Source of the DNA: DASVNK01 sp964478815
GTDB lineage: Bacteria > Verrucomicrobiota > Verrucomicrobiia > Limisphaerales > SXQI01
Length of the DNA: 64,000 bases
Direction: 5' to 3'
Assembly: GCA_964478815.1 (NCBI GenBank)
Contig: CAYZKY010000001.1
Location: 1-64,000, forward strand
In this document: in pieces, positions 15,719-25,600 of the stretch
Position numbering within the stretch: position 1 is the stretch's first letter
How the letters are laid out: each line of letters opens with the position of its first letter
The notes under the pieces: generated by a model
What the model was told of the DNA's origin: nothing
Seen by the model: only the letters and a program-made list of their open reading frames with translations
Databases searched by the model: none
Position numbers and translations under genes: made by a program

Positions 15719-16099
15719 ATGATCGACGGCTTGTTCAACCAAACCAACTACCTGGCCGCGAAGAAACTCCTGGACGCGACAACGCTTCGGCACGAAGCGA
15801 TCGCGAACAATCTCGCGAACATTGAGACCCCGCATTTCAAGCGGCAGGATGTGGCCCCCTCCTTTCAGAGCCAACTCGGGAGTGCGCTGGCTCAAAAGGA
15901 CAAGCACCAATTGGCGAGCCTGACGCCTCAACTGGCTACCGACGAGACGGCCGTCACCGGACGGCGCGACGGAAACACGGTGGATTTGGAGAAGGAATTG
16001 CTGGCCTTGAACAAGAATTCGGCGGCCCACGCGCTTGAAACACACCTGATCACCGGAACGCTGCTCAAGTTGAGACTGGCGATCACCGGACGCGGCTAA
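15719..16099 (+). CDS. flgB: Flagellar basal-body rod protein FlgB
   Basis: A 126-residue protein of normal FlgB length. The N-terminus holds the rod signature LRHEAIANNLANIETPHFKRQDV and the C-terminus ends in the helical NKNSAAHALETHLITGTLLKLRLAITGRG. FlgB is the most proximal rod subunit, exported without a signal peptide and placed on the MS-ring/FliE. It is the first gene of the main basal-body operon, directly behind a sigma-54 promoter. Confidence 0.93.
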   Translation: MIDGLFNQTNYLAAKKLLDATTLRHEAIANNLANIETPHFKRQDVAPSFQSQLGSALAQKDKHQLASLTPQLATDETAVTGRRDGNTVDLEKELLALNKNSAAHALETHLITGTLLKLRLAITGRG

Positions 16100-16110
16100 A
16101 AACTCGAAGC

Positions 16111-16539
16111 ATGATCGATATTTTTCCAGGGACACAAAGCACGGCGGCGGCGCTCCATGCCGAACGGACGCGGATGGAAACCGTTTCCCAGAACATCGCC
16201 AATGCGTATACGACGCGCGGGCCGGATGGACGGCCCTACCAACGGCAACAGGTGATCTTCGAAACGGTGCTGGCCCAGCAGAACGCCGGGCTCGGGCAGG
16301 GGGGCATTGCGATACCCGTGGCCCGAGTGGAAGCGGACCAGCGGCCTCCGCGGCTCGTGCATAATCCCGGCCACCCCGACGCGGATGCCAGCGGGATGGT
16401 GGCCATGCCCGATATCGACACGCACAAGGAAATGGTGGACTTGATGATGGCGTCCCGGGCCTTCGAAGCAAACCTGGCCGTGGTAAAAACCTCGCGCAGC
16501 ATGGCGTTGCAGACTCTCGGCATCGGCAAGCGCGGTTAA
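16111..16539 (+). CDS. flgC: Flagellar basal-body rod protein FlgC
   Basis: A 142-residue rod protein: N-terminal helix ALHAERTRMETVSQNIANAYTTRGPDGRPYQRQQVIFETVL and the C-terminal KEMVDLMMASRAFEANLAVVKTSRSMALQTLGIGKRG typical of FlgC. It builds the proximal rod together with FlgB and FlgF. The gene starts 11 bases after flgB and precedes fliE, the usual flgB-flgC-fliE order. Confidence 0.94.
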   Translation: MIDIFPGTQSTAAALHAERTRMETVSQNIANAYTTRGPDGRPYQRQQVIFETVLAQQNAGLGQGGIAIPVARVEADQRPPRLVHNPGHPDADASGMVAMPDIDTHKEMVDLMMASRAFEANLAVVKTSRSMALQTLGIGKRG

Positions 16540-16585
16540 GGGGCGCGGCGGCATGAATACCCAAACCCATTAACGGAAAGGCGCG

Positions 16586-16945
16586 ATGAACTCGATTTCA
16601 GGCATTGGTTCCGACTTGACGGCCTCCTGGGCCCAAGCGCTGTCGCCGGCGCGGGTGCGCGTGCCGATGACGGATGCGCCCAGCCGGGGAATCGACATCG
16701 CCGGGCCTGGTTCCGCGGAAGGGGCCAAGCCGTTCAGCAGCCTGCTCGGCCAATTGACGGGGGAAGTTTCCGCGAAATCTGCGGCAGCGGGGGAGAAAAT
16801 CAGCGCGATGATGGCCGGCGAGAATGTGCCGCTGCATCAAGCGATGATCGCCATGGAGGAGGCGAGCGTGTCCTTTCAATTGATGGTCGAGGTGCGGAAC
16901 AAGCTGCTCGAATCGTATCAAGAACTGATGCGCATGCAGGTGTGA
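16586..16945 (+). CDS. fliE: Hook-basal body adaptor FliE
   Basis: A 119-residue protein with the FliE C-terminal signature (LHQAMIAMEEASVSFQLMVEVRNKLLESYQELMRMQV) and a variable N-terminus. FliE links the MS-ring to the rod and is the first substrate of the flagellar export gate. AACGGAAAGG lies before the ATG. Its place between flgC and fliF is canonical. Confidence 0.92.
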   Translation: MNSISGIGSDLTASWAQALSPARVRVPMTDAPSRGIDIAGPGSAEGAKPFSSLLGQLTGEVSAKSAAAGEKISAMMAGENVPLHQAMIAMEEASVSFQLMVEVRNKLLESYQELMRMQV

Positions 16946-16971
16946 GCAGGCCGAAAGGCCAAAGGTAGGCA

Positions 16972-18567
16972 ATGGAGAAGATAAAACATTTGGGCGCGCA
17001 CTTGCTCGCGATGTGGGGTCAGCTTGGGCTGAACCAGCGAGTGAGTGTATTGATGGCCGGCACGGTGGTGCTGATCGGCTTGGGCACGTTGGGTCTGTGG
17101 AGCCGCAAGGTGGAGTACGGGTTGCTTTACGGCCGGATGGAACCATCGGAAGCAGGGCGAGTTACGGCGGCGCTGGATGAGTTGAAGGTGCCCTATACCT
17201 TGTCGCAGGACGGCGGATCGATTCGCGTGCCTTCGGACAAAGTTCACTTCGCACGCCTGCAACTCGCGACCAAAGGAATCCCGCGAGGGGAAGGGGTCGG
17301 TTTCGAAATTTTCGACAAGGCGAATTTCGGCATTTCGGACCTGGTGCAGCGGGCGAATTACGTCCGGGCGATTCAAGGAGAACTGGCGCGAACCATCGGC
17401 CAGATGGACGGAGTCGAGTCGGCTCGGGTGATGATCGTGGTGCCGGAAAATCGATTGCTGGTGGAGGCTAAAAAGCATCCGACGGCTTCGGTCTTTGTCC
17501 GGACCCGGGGCATGGCGGCCATGACCGCGCCCTCGGTCAACGCGATTCGATTTCTGGTGGCCAACGCCGTGGAAGGGCTCACGGCCAATCATGTAGCCGT
17601 CGTCGATCACCGAGGCACGGTGCTTTCGGAGGCCGGAGAAAGCGATTCGCTGGGAAGTCTCACTTCGACGCAGTTGGCGGCCCGGAAAAGCGTGGAGGAG
17701 TACCTGGCGCGCAAAGCGGAGGGAATGCTCGAGGCGGTGCTGGGGCTAGGCCAGGCCGTCGTTCGCGTGGCGGCTGAGATCAATTTCGAAAGCATTAACC
17801 GGACGGAAGAGAAGTTCGATCCGGATGGCCAGGTGGAGCGGAGCACCACGATCAACGACGAGAATCTGGATACCGTGAATAACCAGGCGGCCACGCCAGG
17901 CGGCGCTCCGGGCATCACGAGCAACAGCGGTGACACGAACAACGCGAGCAACGCCGCCCTCAGCAATTCGAAGACGCGTAAAACAGTCACCAACAAGCAG
18001 TACGAGATCAACAAGAGCGTCAGCAATATTCTGCAGGGCGCCGGGGGAGTGACGCGGGTGAGCGCGGCCGTGTTTATCGCATCCCGCCATGAAGGAACCG
18101 GCACCAATCGCGTGGCGGTAACACGGAAGCCGGAGGAGCTGCAAAGCTTGAAGCGGATCGTGCAGAGCGCCCTGGGCATTCGCACGGATGCCGGCGCCAC
18201 GCGCCAGGATGAAATCACGCTGGAGGAGATGGTTTTCAACGACCAGCAGGCCACCGAGATTTCCGAGAACATGGATCGGCAGGAGAAGAAGCAGTTTTGG
18301 TGGGAGACGGGCACCCGCATCGCCTACCCGGTGCTCGCCCTGGTGGCGATCATGGTGTTCGTCAATCTGTTCAAGAAGACCCCGCTGGAGAGTTTTGCCG
18401 CGCCTGGCGCCCCCGCGGGCGAAGCCAAGCGGAATGGGCGGATCGAAAGCGTCGATTCCACCGCGATTACGCCCGACGTGCTAAACCGGCTGATCCGGGA
18501 GAATCCCGAGAACATGACCGAAGCCTTGCGCACCTGGATGGGGGATTCAAATGGGCGAGCCAGCTAG
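16972..18567 (+). CDS. fliF: MS-ring protein FliF
   Basis: A 531-residue membrane protein with helices near the N-terminus (VSVLMAGTVVLIGLGTLGLW) and C-terminus (IAYPVLALVAIMVFVNLF), ring-building YscJ-like domain (YGLLYGRMEPSEAGRVTAALDELKVPYTL...IRVPSDKVHFARLQLA; the GVGFEIFDKANFGISDLVQRANYVRAIQGELARTI motif) and a C-terminal cytoplasmic tail that binds FliG. A low-complexity Asn/Ser/Thr segment (about 300-345) interrupts the periplasmic part, as in other FliF proteins. It overlaps fliG by 17 bases, implying coupled synthesis of the ring and switch. Confidence 0.95.
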   Translation: MEKIKHLGAHLLAMWGQLGLNQRVSVLMAGTVVLIGLGTLGLWSRKVEYGLLYGRMEPSEAGRVTAALDELKVPYTLSQDGGSIRVPSDKVHFARLQLATKGIPRGEGVGFEIFDKANFGISDLVQRANYVRAIQGELARTIGQMDGVESARVMIVVPENRLLVEAKKHPTASVFVRTRGMAAMTAPSVNAIRFLVANAVEGLTANHVAVVDHRGTVLSEAGESDSLGSLTSTQLAARKSVEEYLARKAEGMLEAVLGLGQAVVRVAAEINFESINRTEEKFDPDGQVERSTTINDENLDTVNNQAATPGGAPGITSNSGDTNNASNAALSNSKTRKTVTNKQYEINKSVSNILQGAGGVTRVSAAVFIASRHEGTGTNRVAVTRKPEELQSLKRIVQSALGIRTDAGATRQDEITLEEMVFNDQQATEISENMDRQEKKQFWWETGTRIAYPVLALVAIMVFVNLFKKTPLESFAAPGAPAGEAKRNGRIESVDSTAITPDVLNRLIRENPENMTEALRTWMGDSNGRAS

Positions 18568-19624
18568 CATGACAGCCCACGATCCAACATTAGTGGAGAG
18601 CGCGGAGGCGGAACTGGCCACGTTTACTCCCGTCCAGAAGCTCGCCCGGCTATTGTTCATTCTCGAGCCGGAAGTGGCCGCGCAATTACTCAAGAAATTC
18701 GACGACCACGAACTGGACGCCGTGACGCAGGAAATGGCCAAGATCCAGCTCGTGCCCCGAGAGATGCAGACGGCGATCATGAAGGAATTCGCGACCGTGG
18801 CGGTTCGGGCCGGGATGTCCTGCCGGGGCGGAGTGCAGCCGACGCAGGCGTTGCTCTCCAAGGCGGTCGGTTTGTTTCGGGCTTCGGACGTCGTGAATCG
18901 TGTGTCGCCCAGCCGGGTGCCCGTGCCGGCCATGCAGGAAATCATGGAGTCGGAGCCGCGGCAGGTGTTCAATTTGCTCAAGCACGAGCAACCTCAAACC
19001 ATCGCGTTCGTCCTCAGTCATCTGCCGCCGGAAAAGGCCTCGCAGGCGCTGTTCCTCCTGCGCACCGACCTGCGCGAACAGGTCGTCGAGCGTCTGGCCA
19101 CGCTTTCCCCGACGCCGATCGAAGTGGCGGACAAGGTGGTGAGCATACTCAATGCGCGGAGCCGGGGCCGGCAACCCAAGGCGCTGAACAGCACCGGCGG
19201 CGTCAAAAGCGCGGCGGCACTCCTCAACGCTTTGGACAAGACGCTTTCCAAGAGCATCATCGCCGCGTTGCAGGAGAAGAATCCCGAGCTGGCCCAATTG
19301 ATTCAGCAGAAGATGTTCACGTTCGAGGATTTGACGCAGATCGATCCGGGCGGCCTGCAGCGCGTCATGCGCGAAGTGGACATGCAGGACCTGGCGATGG
19401 CTTTGAAGTCGGCCAGCGAAAAGCTCAAGGGGCTGCTGCTCGGCAGCATTTCGAAACGCGCGGCCGAAACAGTGAACGAAGAGATCGCGATGATGGGGGC
19501 GGTTCGCGCGAAGGAGATCGAGACGGCGCAATTAAAGATCATCGAGGTGGTGCGGCGGCTGGAAGCCGAGGGGGAGCTCGATCTGGGGAATGGAGCGGAG
19601 GCAAAGAATGCCGGCGGTGGTTGA
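18551..19624 (+). CDS. fliG: Flagellar motor switch protein FliG
   Basis: A 357-residue switch protein. N-domain (about 25-110) binds FliF; the middle domain has the EQPQTIAFVLSHLPPEKA motif (usual form EHPQ, here Q) that binds FliM; the C-domain has MFTFEDLTQIDPGGLQRVMREVDMQDLAMALKSASEKL and the charged torque helix around SISKRAAETVNEEIAMMGAVRAKEIETAQ. It transmits stator force to the rotor. The next gene, fliH, starts inside its last codons. An in-frame ATG at residue 7 is an alternative start. Confidence 0.95.
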   Translation: MGEPASMTAHDPTLVESAEAELATFTPVQKLARLLFILEPEVAAQLLKKFDDHELDAVTQEMAKIQLVPREMQTAIMKEFATVAVRAGMSCRGGVQPTQALLSKAVGLFRASDVVNRVSPSRVPVPAMQEIMESEPRQVFNLLKHEQPQTIAFVLSHLPPEKASQALFLLRTDLREQVVERLATLSPTPIEVADKVVSILNARSRGRQPKALNSTGGVKSAAALLNALDKTLSKSIIAALQEKNPELAQLIQQKMFTFEDLTQIDPGGLQRVMREVDMQDLAMALKSASEKLKGLLLGSISKRAAETVNEEIAMMGAVRAKEIETAQLKIIEVVRRLEAEGELDLGNGAEAKNAGGG

Positions 19625-20186
19625 ACGAATTATTTTCGACGGCCGGCTATCCGGCGTGCGCACCGCCCGGAGCGGCGCGGCGGCGCTCGATCCATGCGCC
19701 GCGAAGGCGGAGTACGAGCGGGGGCTCAAAGATGGAGAAGCTCGGGCCAGAGAGGCTTTGGCGCGCGATTGGGAGGAAATCAAACAGCTTAAACACGGCG
19801 TGCTGGCGCGCATGGAAACGGCCTGGACGAAGGCCTTGCGCGAGAGCGAAAGCGGGCTGATCTCGCTGGCGCTGGAAATTGCGCGGCGCATCGTGGGCGG
19901 CATCGAGATTTCATCGGAAACCGTGGCGGCGGTCGTGCGGGAGGCCTTGAACGATGTCGAAGGCGATTCGGCGGCACAGGTGGAATTAAACCCCGAGGAT
20001 CTCGCGCTGCTCCAACGCGCCGAGCCCGGGTGGCTCACGGCCAGCGAAGCCGCCGGACGACTGACGTTGAGAGCCTCGGCCGAGGTGACCCGGGGCGGGT
20101 GCATCGTAAGAACGAAGTTTGGCATTCTCGATGCGCGCCGGGAGACAAAACTGGAAATCGTGCGGCAAACGTTGCAAGCGAACTGA
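19608..20186 (+). CDS. fliH: Flagellar export ATPase regulator FliH
   Basis: A 192-residue protein with a helical, charged N-terminal half (KAEYERGLKDGEARAREALARDWEEIKQ) and a C-terminal domain (ALEIARRIVGGIEISSETVAAVVREALNDVE...VELNPEDLALL...GGCIVRTKFGILDARRETKLEIVRQTL) that matches the FliH/V-ATPase subunit E fold. FliH tethers the FliI ATPase to the C-ring. The ATG was chosen because GGAGG lies seven bases upstream; an earlier ATG 18 bases before has a poor site. It overlaps fliG by 17 bases. Confidence 0.88.
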   Translation: MPAVVERIIFDGRLSGVRTARSGAAALDPCAAKAEYERGLKDGEARAREALARDWEEIKQLKHGVLARMETAWTKALRESESGLISLALEIARRIVGGIEISSETVAAVVREALNDVEGDSAAQVELNPEDLALLQRAEPGWLTASEAAGRLTLRASAEVTRGGCIVRTKFGILDARRETKLEIVRQTLQAN

Positions 20187-20206
20187 GACGAGGAAATCCC
20201 CACGCG

Positions 20207-21583
20207 ATGATGGCCACACCGGAAAACGACCGGCGAAACGGATTGCTCGAGCAATGCGCCGGAAGGGTGCGCCAGGCACGCCTGGTATCCAATCGCGGGC
20301 GAGTCGTTCAGCTCATCGGCCTGGTGATCGAATCGGAAGGGCCGCTCGCGGCCATGGGAGAGGTGTGCCGCATCGAATCGGCCCGGCATGACGGATCCAC
20401 GCTGGCGGAAGTGGTCGGATTCAGGAATCACCATCTGCTCTTGATGCCTCTCGGTGAGGTGCATGGGATTCATCCCGGGAGCGAAGTGATCGCACTCGGG
20501 GCGCCGCTGACGGTGCGGGTCGGCGACGAATTGCGCGGACGGGTGATCAATGGGCTGGGCGAGCCGCTGGATGGCCACGGCCCGATCCGGTCGGGCGTGG
20601 AAGCTCCCCTGGCCTTGCAGCCGCCGCACCCCCTCAAGCGGCAGCGCATCCGCGAAGTGTTTCGCACGGGGATCAAGGCCATCGATACGTTCATCCCGTG
20701 CGGGCGAGGCCAGCGTTTGGGAATCTTCGCCGGAAGCGGCGTGGGCAAATCGACGCTGCTCGGGATGATGGCGAGCCGCGCGGAAGCCGACGTCAATGTC
20801 ATTGCGCTGATCGGCGAACGAGGGCGTGAAGTGCGCGAGTTTTTGGAGAAGGATCTCGACGAGGCCGGCCGGCAGAAATCGGTGGTAGTCGTGGCGACCT
20901 CGAACGAACCGGCCTTGGCCCGGCTGAAAGGCGCGTTTCTGGCCATGGCGATCGCCGAACGCTTCCGGGACGAGGGCAAGAGCGTCCTCCTGATGATGGA
21001 CTCGGTCACCCGGTTTGCCATGGCGCAGCGCGAGATTGGTCTGGCGGTCGGGGAACCGCCGGCGACGCGGGGTTACACCCCCTCGGTCTTTTCGCTGCTG
21101 CCGCAATTGCTGGAACGGGCCGGCACCGCGGAACGCGGAAGCATTACGGGATTGTTCACGACGCTCGTGGAAGCCGACGATATGAACGATCCGATCGCCG
21201 ATTCCGTGCGCTCGATTCTGGACGGACATATCGTGCTGACGCGCGAACTGGCGACGCAAAATCATTATCCCGCGATCGATGTGCTGGAGAGCGTGAGCCG
21301 GCTCACGCGAGATTTGCTGAACACCGCCCAATTGGAAGTGAGCGCGCGCGCGCGGGAATTGCTCGCGACGTATCGGAAAAACCAGGATTTAATCAATATC
21401 GGCGCCTACGCCCCCGGCAGCAGCCGCGGCATCGACGAAGCGATCCGGCTCCATGAGCCGTTGCAATCGTTTTTGCGCCAGGGAATCTCGGAAGGTTTTT
21501 CGACAGCCGAAAGCTGGCAGCGTCTGGCGGCAGCGCTGGGCGGCGAAACCGCAGAACCCCAAGGTAAACCCAAGGCGGCATGA
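20207..21583 (+). CDS. fliI: Flagellum-specific export ATPase FliI
   Basis: A 458-residue F1-type ATPase: Walker A GIFAGSGVGKST, then the ALIGERGREVREFLEKDL motif, Walker B SVLLMMDSVTRFAMAQREIGLAVGEPPATRGYTPSVFSLLPQLLERAG, and the C-terminal MNDPIADSVRSILDGHIVLTRELA stretch. FliI hexamers use ATP to deliver chaperoned substrates to the export gate. Two tandem ATG codons start the protein; the longer frame upstream reads through fliH and is not coding. It overlaps fliJ as ATGA, keeping the FliH-FliI-FliJ set together. Confidence 0.95.
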   Translation: MMATPENDRRNGLLEQCAGRVRQARLVSNRGRVVQLIGLVIESEGPLAAMGEVCRIESARHDGSTLAEVVGFRNHHLLLMPLGEVHGIHPGSEVIALGAPLTVRVGDELRGRVINGLGEPLDGHGPIRSGVEAPLALQPPHPLKRQRIREVFRTGIKAIDTFIPCGRGQRLGIFAGSGVGKSTLLGMMASRAEADVNVIALIGERGREVREFLEKDLDEAGRQKSVVVVATSNEPALARLKGAFLAMAIAERFRDEGKSVLLMMDSVTRFAMAQREIGLAVGEPPATRGYTPSVFSLLPQLLERAGTAERGSITGLFTTLVEADDMNDPIADSVRSILDGHIVLTRELATQNHYPAIDVLESVSRLTRDLLNTAQLEVSARARELLATYRKNQDLINIGAYAPGSSRGIDEAIRLHEPLQSFLRQGISEGFSTAESWQRLAAALGGETAEPQGKPKAA

Positions 21584-22065
21584 AGAAATTTCGATATTCG
21601 CTGGAGGCGGTCCGAACGGTAAGAGAACATCGCGAGCGCGCGGCCATCGAGGAGTACGGGAAGGCCGCGATGGCGCACCGTCAAGCATTGGCCTTTCTGG
21701 CCCAGGAGGAGCAACGCCTGGAATCGATTCGTTCAGAAATTCGCGCGCGCGGCGCGCGCGGCATCGCCGGCCTGGAGTTGGCGCGATTGCGGGACGGGTA
21801 TCAAACCTTGGAAGTGCGCCGCCGACAGCAGGAACAGGTCGTGGCCGCCACGTTGAGCGCGCTGACGCAGGCTTCCGAGAATTGCACCCGAGCCCGGCGG
21901 GAGCGGGAAGTGGTCGAGAAGCATTTCCAGCAACATCGCGCGCGGCACACCCAGAAGGAACGCCAGGAGGAATTGAAGTTTCTCGACGAGCTCGGCACGC
22001 GGGGTTCCGCGCTCCAGGATTTCGCGATGGCATCGGGAGCGGCGCGTGAGGAGGCCATGCGATGA
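21580..22065 (+). CDS. fliJ: Flagellar export stalk protein FliJ
   Basis: A 161-residue coiled-coil protein beginning KKFRYSLEAVRTVREHRERAA, the standard FliJ opening, followed by two long charged helices. FliJ is the central stalk inside the FliI hexamer and helps cycle export chaperones. Its start overlaps fliI as ATGA and its stop overlaps the next gene as ATGA, so translation is coupled through three genes. Confidence 0.9.
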   Translation: MKKFRYSLEAVRTVREHRERAAIEEYGKAAMAHRQALAFLAQEEQRLESIRSEIRARGARGIAGLELARLRDGYQTLEVRRRQQEQVVAATLSALTQASENCTRARREREVVEKHFQQHRARHTQKERQEELKFLDELGTRGSALQDFAMASGAAREEAMR

Positions 22066-22664
22066 AGCTGCTGGCCTCGAACTGGGTCGCTCCCGTGCTG
22101 GCTCTCGTGCTGTACCTGGCCACGACCGCGGCAATCTTGAAGCAAACCGAACTGACGGTGACGCTTCCGAAAAAGGCGGAGCACCCCGTGGTGAAAGCGG
22201 TTTTGCTCTGGGACGCCAGTTCTCCGGAGGTCGATCAGATGATCGACCACCTGCGCAAGGAGAAGGAGGAAATGGCCGCCCGGCAGAAGGAGCTGGCGGA
22301 GCTGACCGAAACGCTGGACCGGCAACGCGCCGAATTGAATCAAGCAACGCAATTGGTGGTGCGGTTGCAGCGGCAGCTCGAAGAGAACTTGACGCGGGTG
22401 AAAGAGGACGAGCAACAGAACCTCAAAAAGCTCGCGAAGGTCTACGCCGGGATGTCGCCGGACGGCGCAGCCGGGATCGTCAAGAACATGCAGGACGCCG
22501 AGGCGGCCAAGCTGATGATGGTGATGAAGGACGCCGAAACCGGCCCGATTCTCGAAGCCCTTTCCAAACTCGGCCCGGGCGAAGCCAAACGCGCCGCCGT
22601 GATTTCCGACAAGCTCCGCCTGGCCATCAAGCGCAGTGGCAACGCCCCCGCAACTTTACCATGA
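22062..22664 (+). CDS. MotE-like coiled-coil membrane protein (MgtE N-domain type)
   Basis: A 200-residue protein with one N-terminal membrane helix (NWVAPVLALVLYLATTAAIL), a coiled coil (about 70-125) and a C-terminal MgtE-N-like domain (LKKLAKVYAGMSPDGAAGIVKNMQDAEAAKLMMVMKDAETGPILEAL). Genes of this type lie after fliJ in many flagellar operons, and MotE of Sinorhizobium (chaperone of MotC) belongs to this class. It may help assemble or stabilise a motor part at the inner membrane. The stop overlaps the fliK start as ATGA. Confidence 0.75.
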   Translation: MKLLASNWVAPVLALVLYLATTAAILKQTELTVTLPKKAEHPVVKAVLLWDASSPEVDQMIDHLRKEKEEMAARQKELAELTETLDRQRAELNQATQLVVRLQRQLEENLTRVKEDEQQNLKKLAKVYAGMSPDGAAGIVKNMQDAEAAKLMMVMKDAETGPILEALSKLGPGEAKRAAVISDKLRLAIKRSGNAPATLP

Positions 22665-25600
22665 GTTCACCGCTATCCCTGCTCCTGCCCACCGGAGGCG
22701 TTGCCGTCGATCCGTTGGCCGGCCAGGGTGCTTCACCGACGCTTTCGGAATTGGCGGAGGCTCCAGCGCTCGAATGCACATTCGCACAGAGTCTCGCCCA
22801 ACAGGCAATTCCTTCGAAGCCCGTCGCTGGTTGGCAAACCGGCAGGGTAATTGCCCCCGCCGCCACTCTGCCGCGAGGGATAAAGGAGTCTGGCACACTC
22901 GAAACAAGATCTGCCTTGTTTTCGAGCGCGTCCGCTGGCCCTAAGCCGGCCGCCGAGACATGGCTCGCGGACGAAGCTGGGCCTGCAGATACCGCCCGCG
23001 CGGAGAACGCACAGACGTCCGACACTGAGGCCGATTCGCCTCGGGAGACTTCTGGGGCATCCGCAAGGGGATTCGAAAGCCTGGTCCCGACAGCCGCCGA
23101 ATGGCTTGGCTGGACCGTGTGGCCCCAACTGAACCTCACAGTGATGGAGGCCCCGGATGCAGTCACCACGCAGCCCCTGCCTGAAGGGGACGCGCCCAGC
23201 CTGGTGGTTGTGAACCGCGGCGTAACCACTACCATCTCGGATCCCGCAGGTCCGAAAAGCCCTGAGGGAGATTCGGCCTCCGACGCGTCTGTCGAATCGA
23301 CGGTTAACTCCGTTAACGCTTCGAGGCTAAGGAGTGGACTATCGGAACCGGTGCCTGGAGCCCAGGGAATGGAGCTTCCTGGTTTTGTCCCAGTGCGTCA
23401 TGAAGCAGATCAGCCGGTCGGCGTGCCCTCAGAAAACCAACTCGCCCGAGCCCAGCGAGCCGCACGCAAGAATTCACCGATCCATACCGAGCCGGCTTCG
23501 GATCACTCTCGTGAAGTGCCGTCAGTTGCGACTGAAGACAGAGTTTTGCCTGCCGTTAATGCCGTCTATTCCACACGCCCGGATCGCACAGGAACGAGCC
23601 TAGCGTCAACGAAAACGGAGGGCGTGCGAGACTTCGGTGATCCCTCGATTTCGAAACTTCCCTCCGCAATGGCCGATGCTGCCTTCGCCACAGAGCAGAG
23701 ATCCCTTCCGGACCGGACGGCGATGACTTTCTCTCAGGTCCTTTTGGAGGGCAGATTAGGCGCCACTGTGCGAATCGCGCAGAATGAAACCGCGGCGAGT
23801 AGGCAGGTCGGTGGTCAAGCCAGTGCCGATTACGAACCGATACCGGCTGCGATGGAGAACTCCATCGTAGTTGAAGCGAGGGCCGAGGGAACGCCCCTTA
23901 CGCCAGCACCTGTAACATCAGGGATTCATCGGTCCGCGAGCGGTCTCATCCTGACGAATTGGGCCATCGGCGAGACCGATCCATCTGTGGCCACCGCGGA
24001 ATCATCCGTCGAAACGAGCGCGCGCCAGGCCGGGCAGAATTTCGTCTCCGCCCCTGCGAATTGGGGGCCAAAGTATTACTCGAACGATGGTCGAGCAGAC
24101 GAAGGGGCGGAGCCGAGAACCGTTCAGCGGATTGATGAAGGCGCCGGGTCCATGGCATACGTTGAACTTAAGCAGGACCAGGCACCTCAAGCTCCCCTGC
24201 AAAACCGTCGGTCTTCTGCTAAATCCGAGGCCCGTTCGCAAGCAGTAGCAACTCAGCCAACATCTGAGATTGAGCCGCCAACCTTGCCTGGGTCAGGCAT
24301 GCATACTTCACTCGGCTTCGGAACGGAATCGGCCTTGTTTCGCATGGCAGACGTTGCGGCGATTCAGAGGAGTCAGTTCACTCCGGCTCGTGCGGAACAA
24401 ACTGTTTCTGAAGTGGCAGTTACTCGTAATCCGGAAGCCGAAGCGGCGCGGGGTATTGCATGGCCTGACCGTGGATCGCAAATCGCTGATGCCATTGAGC
24501 CGGAAGTAATTCAGACGAACCCATCGATCCCACCCGGAAAAGTCAATTCGACACTCCCGACGGGGGCCTCTGCGGACCCGCAGATTAGATCAGGCGAGGT
24601 TAGACTGAGTCCTCTCGAACTCTCACGGACAGCGCAGCCGGGAATTTCGCAGATTTTCACATCGCTCCCTTCCCTCACATCTCCGCAACAACCAACTCCG
24701 ATTTCAAACCTGCGAGAGGTCGTATCAATCCTGGCCTCCGGTTTCAGCACCAACCAGGAAGCCCCGCCGAGCGCGAGCACGATACCGATAGAAACAAGCC
24801 CGAAATCGCCGATGTCCCACTGGGCTGCCACGACGCCGGACGCCCCAATTGGACCTGGATACGCGCTGGCTGGAACTGGAGAGGGTCGTCGGGAAGTCGA
24901 TCCAAGAGTTCCAAGCCTTGCTGCATTGGAGCAACCTTTGCCGCAGAGATTCGTCCGCGAAGCGGAACCTGCTGCTTTTACCGAAGCTTCGGGTTCGACG
25001 CCACCCTTCGCGACGGCGGTTACCCCAACCGCGAGCCCGAGTGGCAACATTGGCCAGACGAGAGAACATCTTCTGCTTGGGTCAGACCCCGAGCAGGGCA
25101 TGCCGGCCGCGGAAGCTAAGTTAGAGAAAGCCTCACTCGATAGGATAGCTCCAGGCCTTGCGGGAAAAATCCCCTCTCAGACGGAAGCCCTCTCCCAAGA
25201 GGTTGAATTCAATGGCTCCGACCGAATCCAGAACCAGTATGAACCGAGCAGGCCGCTCGAAGCAAAGTATGCGAGCGACGCAGGGAACAAGACTGAACCG
25301 ACACGGCCCGTAGCCAACGATACGCGAATATCGTCGACTACGGAAATTGGCGCTCGAAACGCTGTTCCCTTATCCGGCGGGCAAGCTTCCGTCTCGGAGG
25401 AAACGGCCATACCGCAGCTCGCCGCTGCGCAGGACAGACCGTCGGCGATTCAAAAAGGAAGCCCCGCTGAGGAACATCACACACCGAAGCAAGAAGTAAT
25501 CAAGGGGAGTCAAGCGGCGCAGCCTGCAGCGCCGAGCCTCCCGTCCCTCGGAACAAGTGAGAATTCTGGGGATTCGATTGTACTGGCGCCGTTCATTTCA

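Noticed and set aside
19532..21331. 600-codon minus-strand frame opposite fliH and fliI
   Set aside because: Shadow of conserved plus-strand genes caused by high GC.
22046..22660. Upstream extension of fliK through the MotE-like gene
   Set aside because: Out-of-frame reading of a well-supported gene; ATGA coupling gives the real start.
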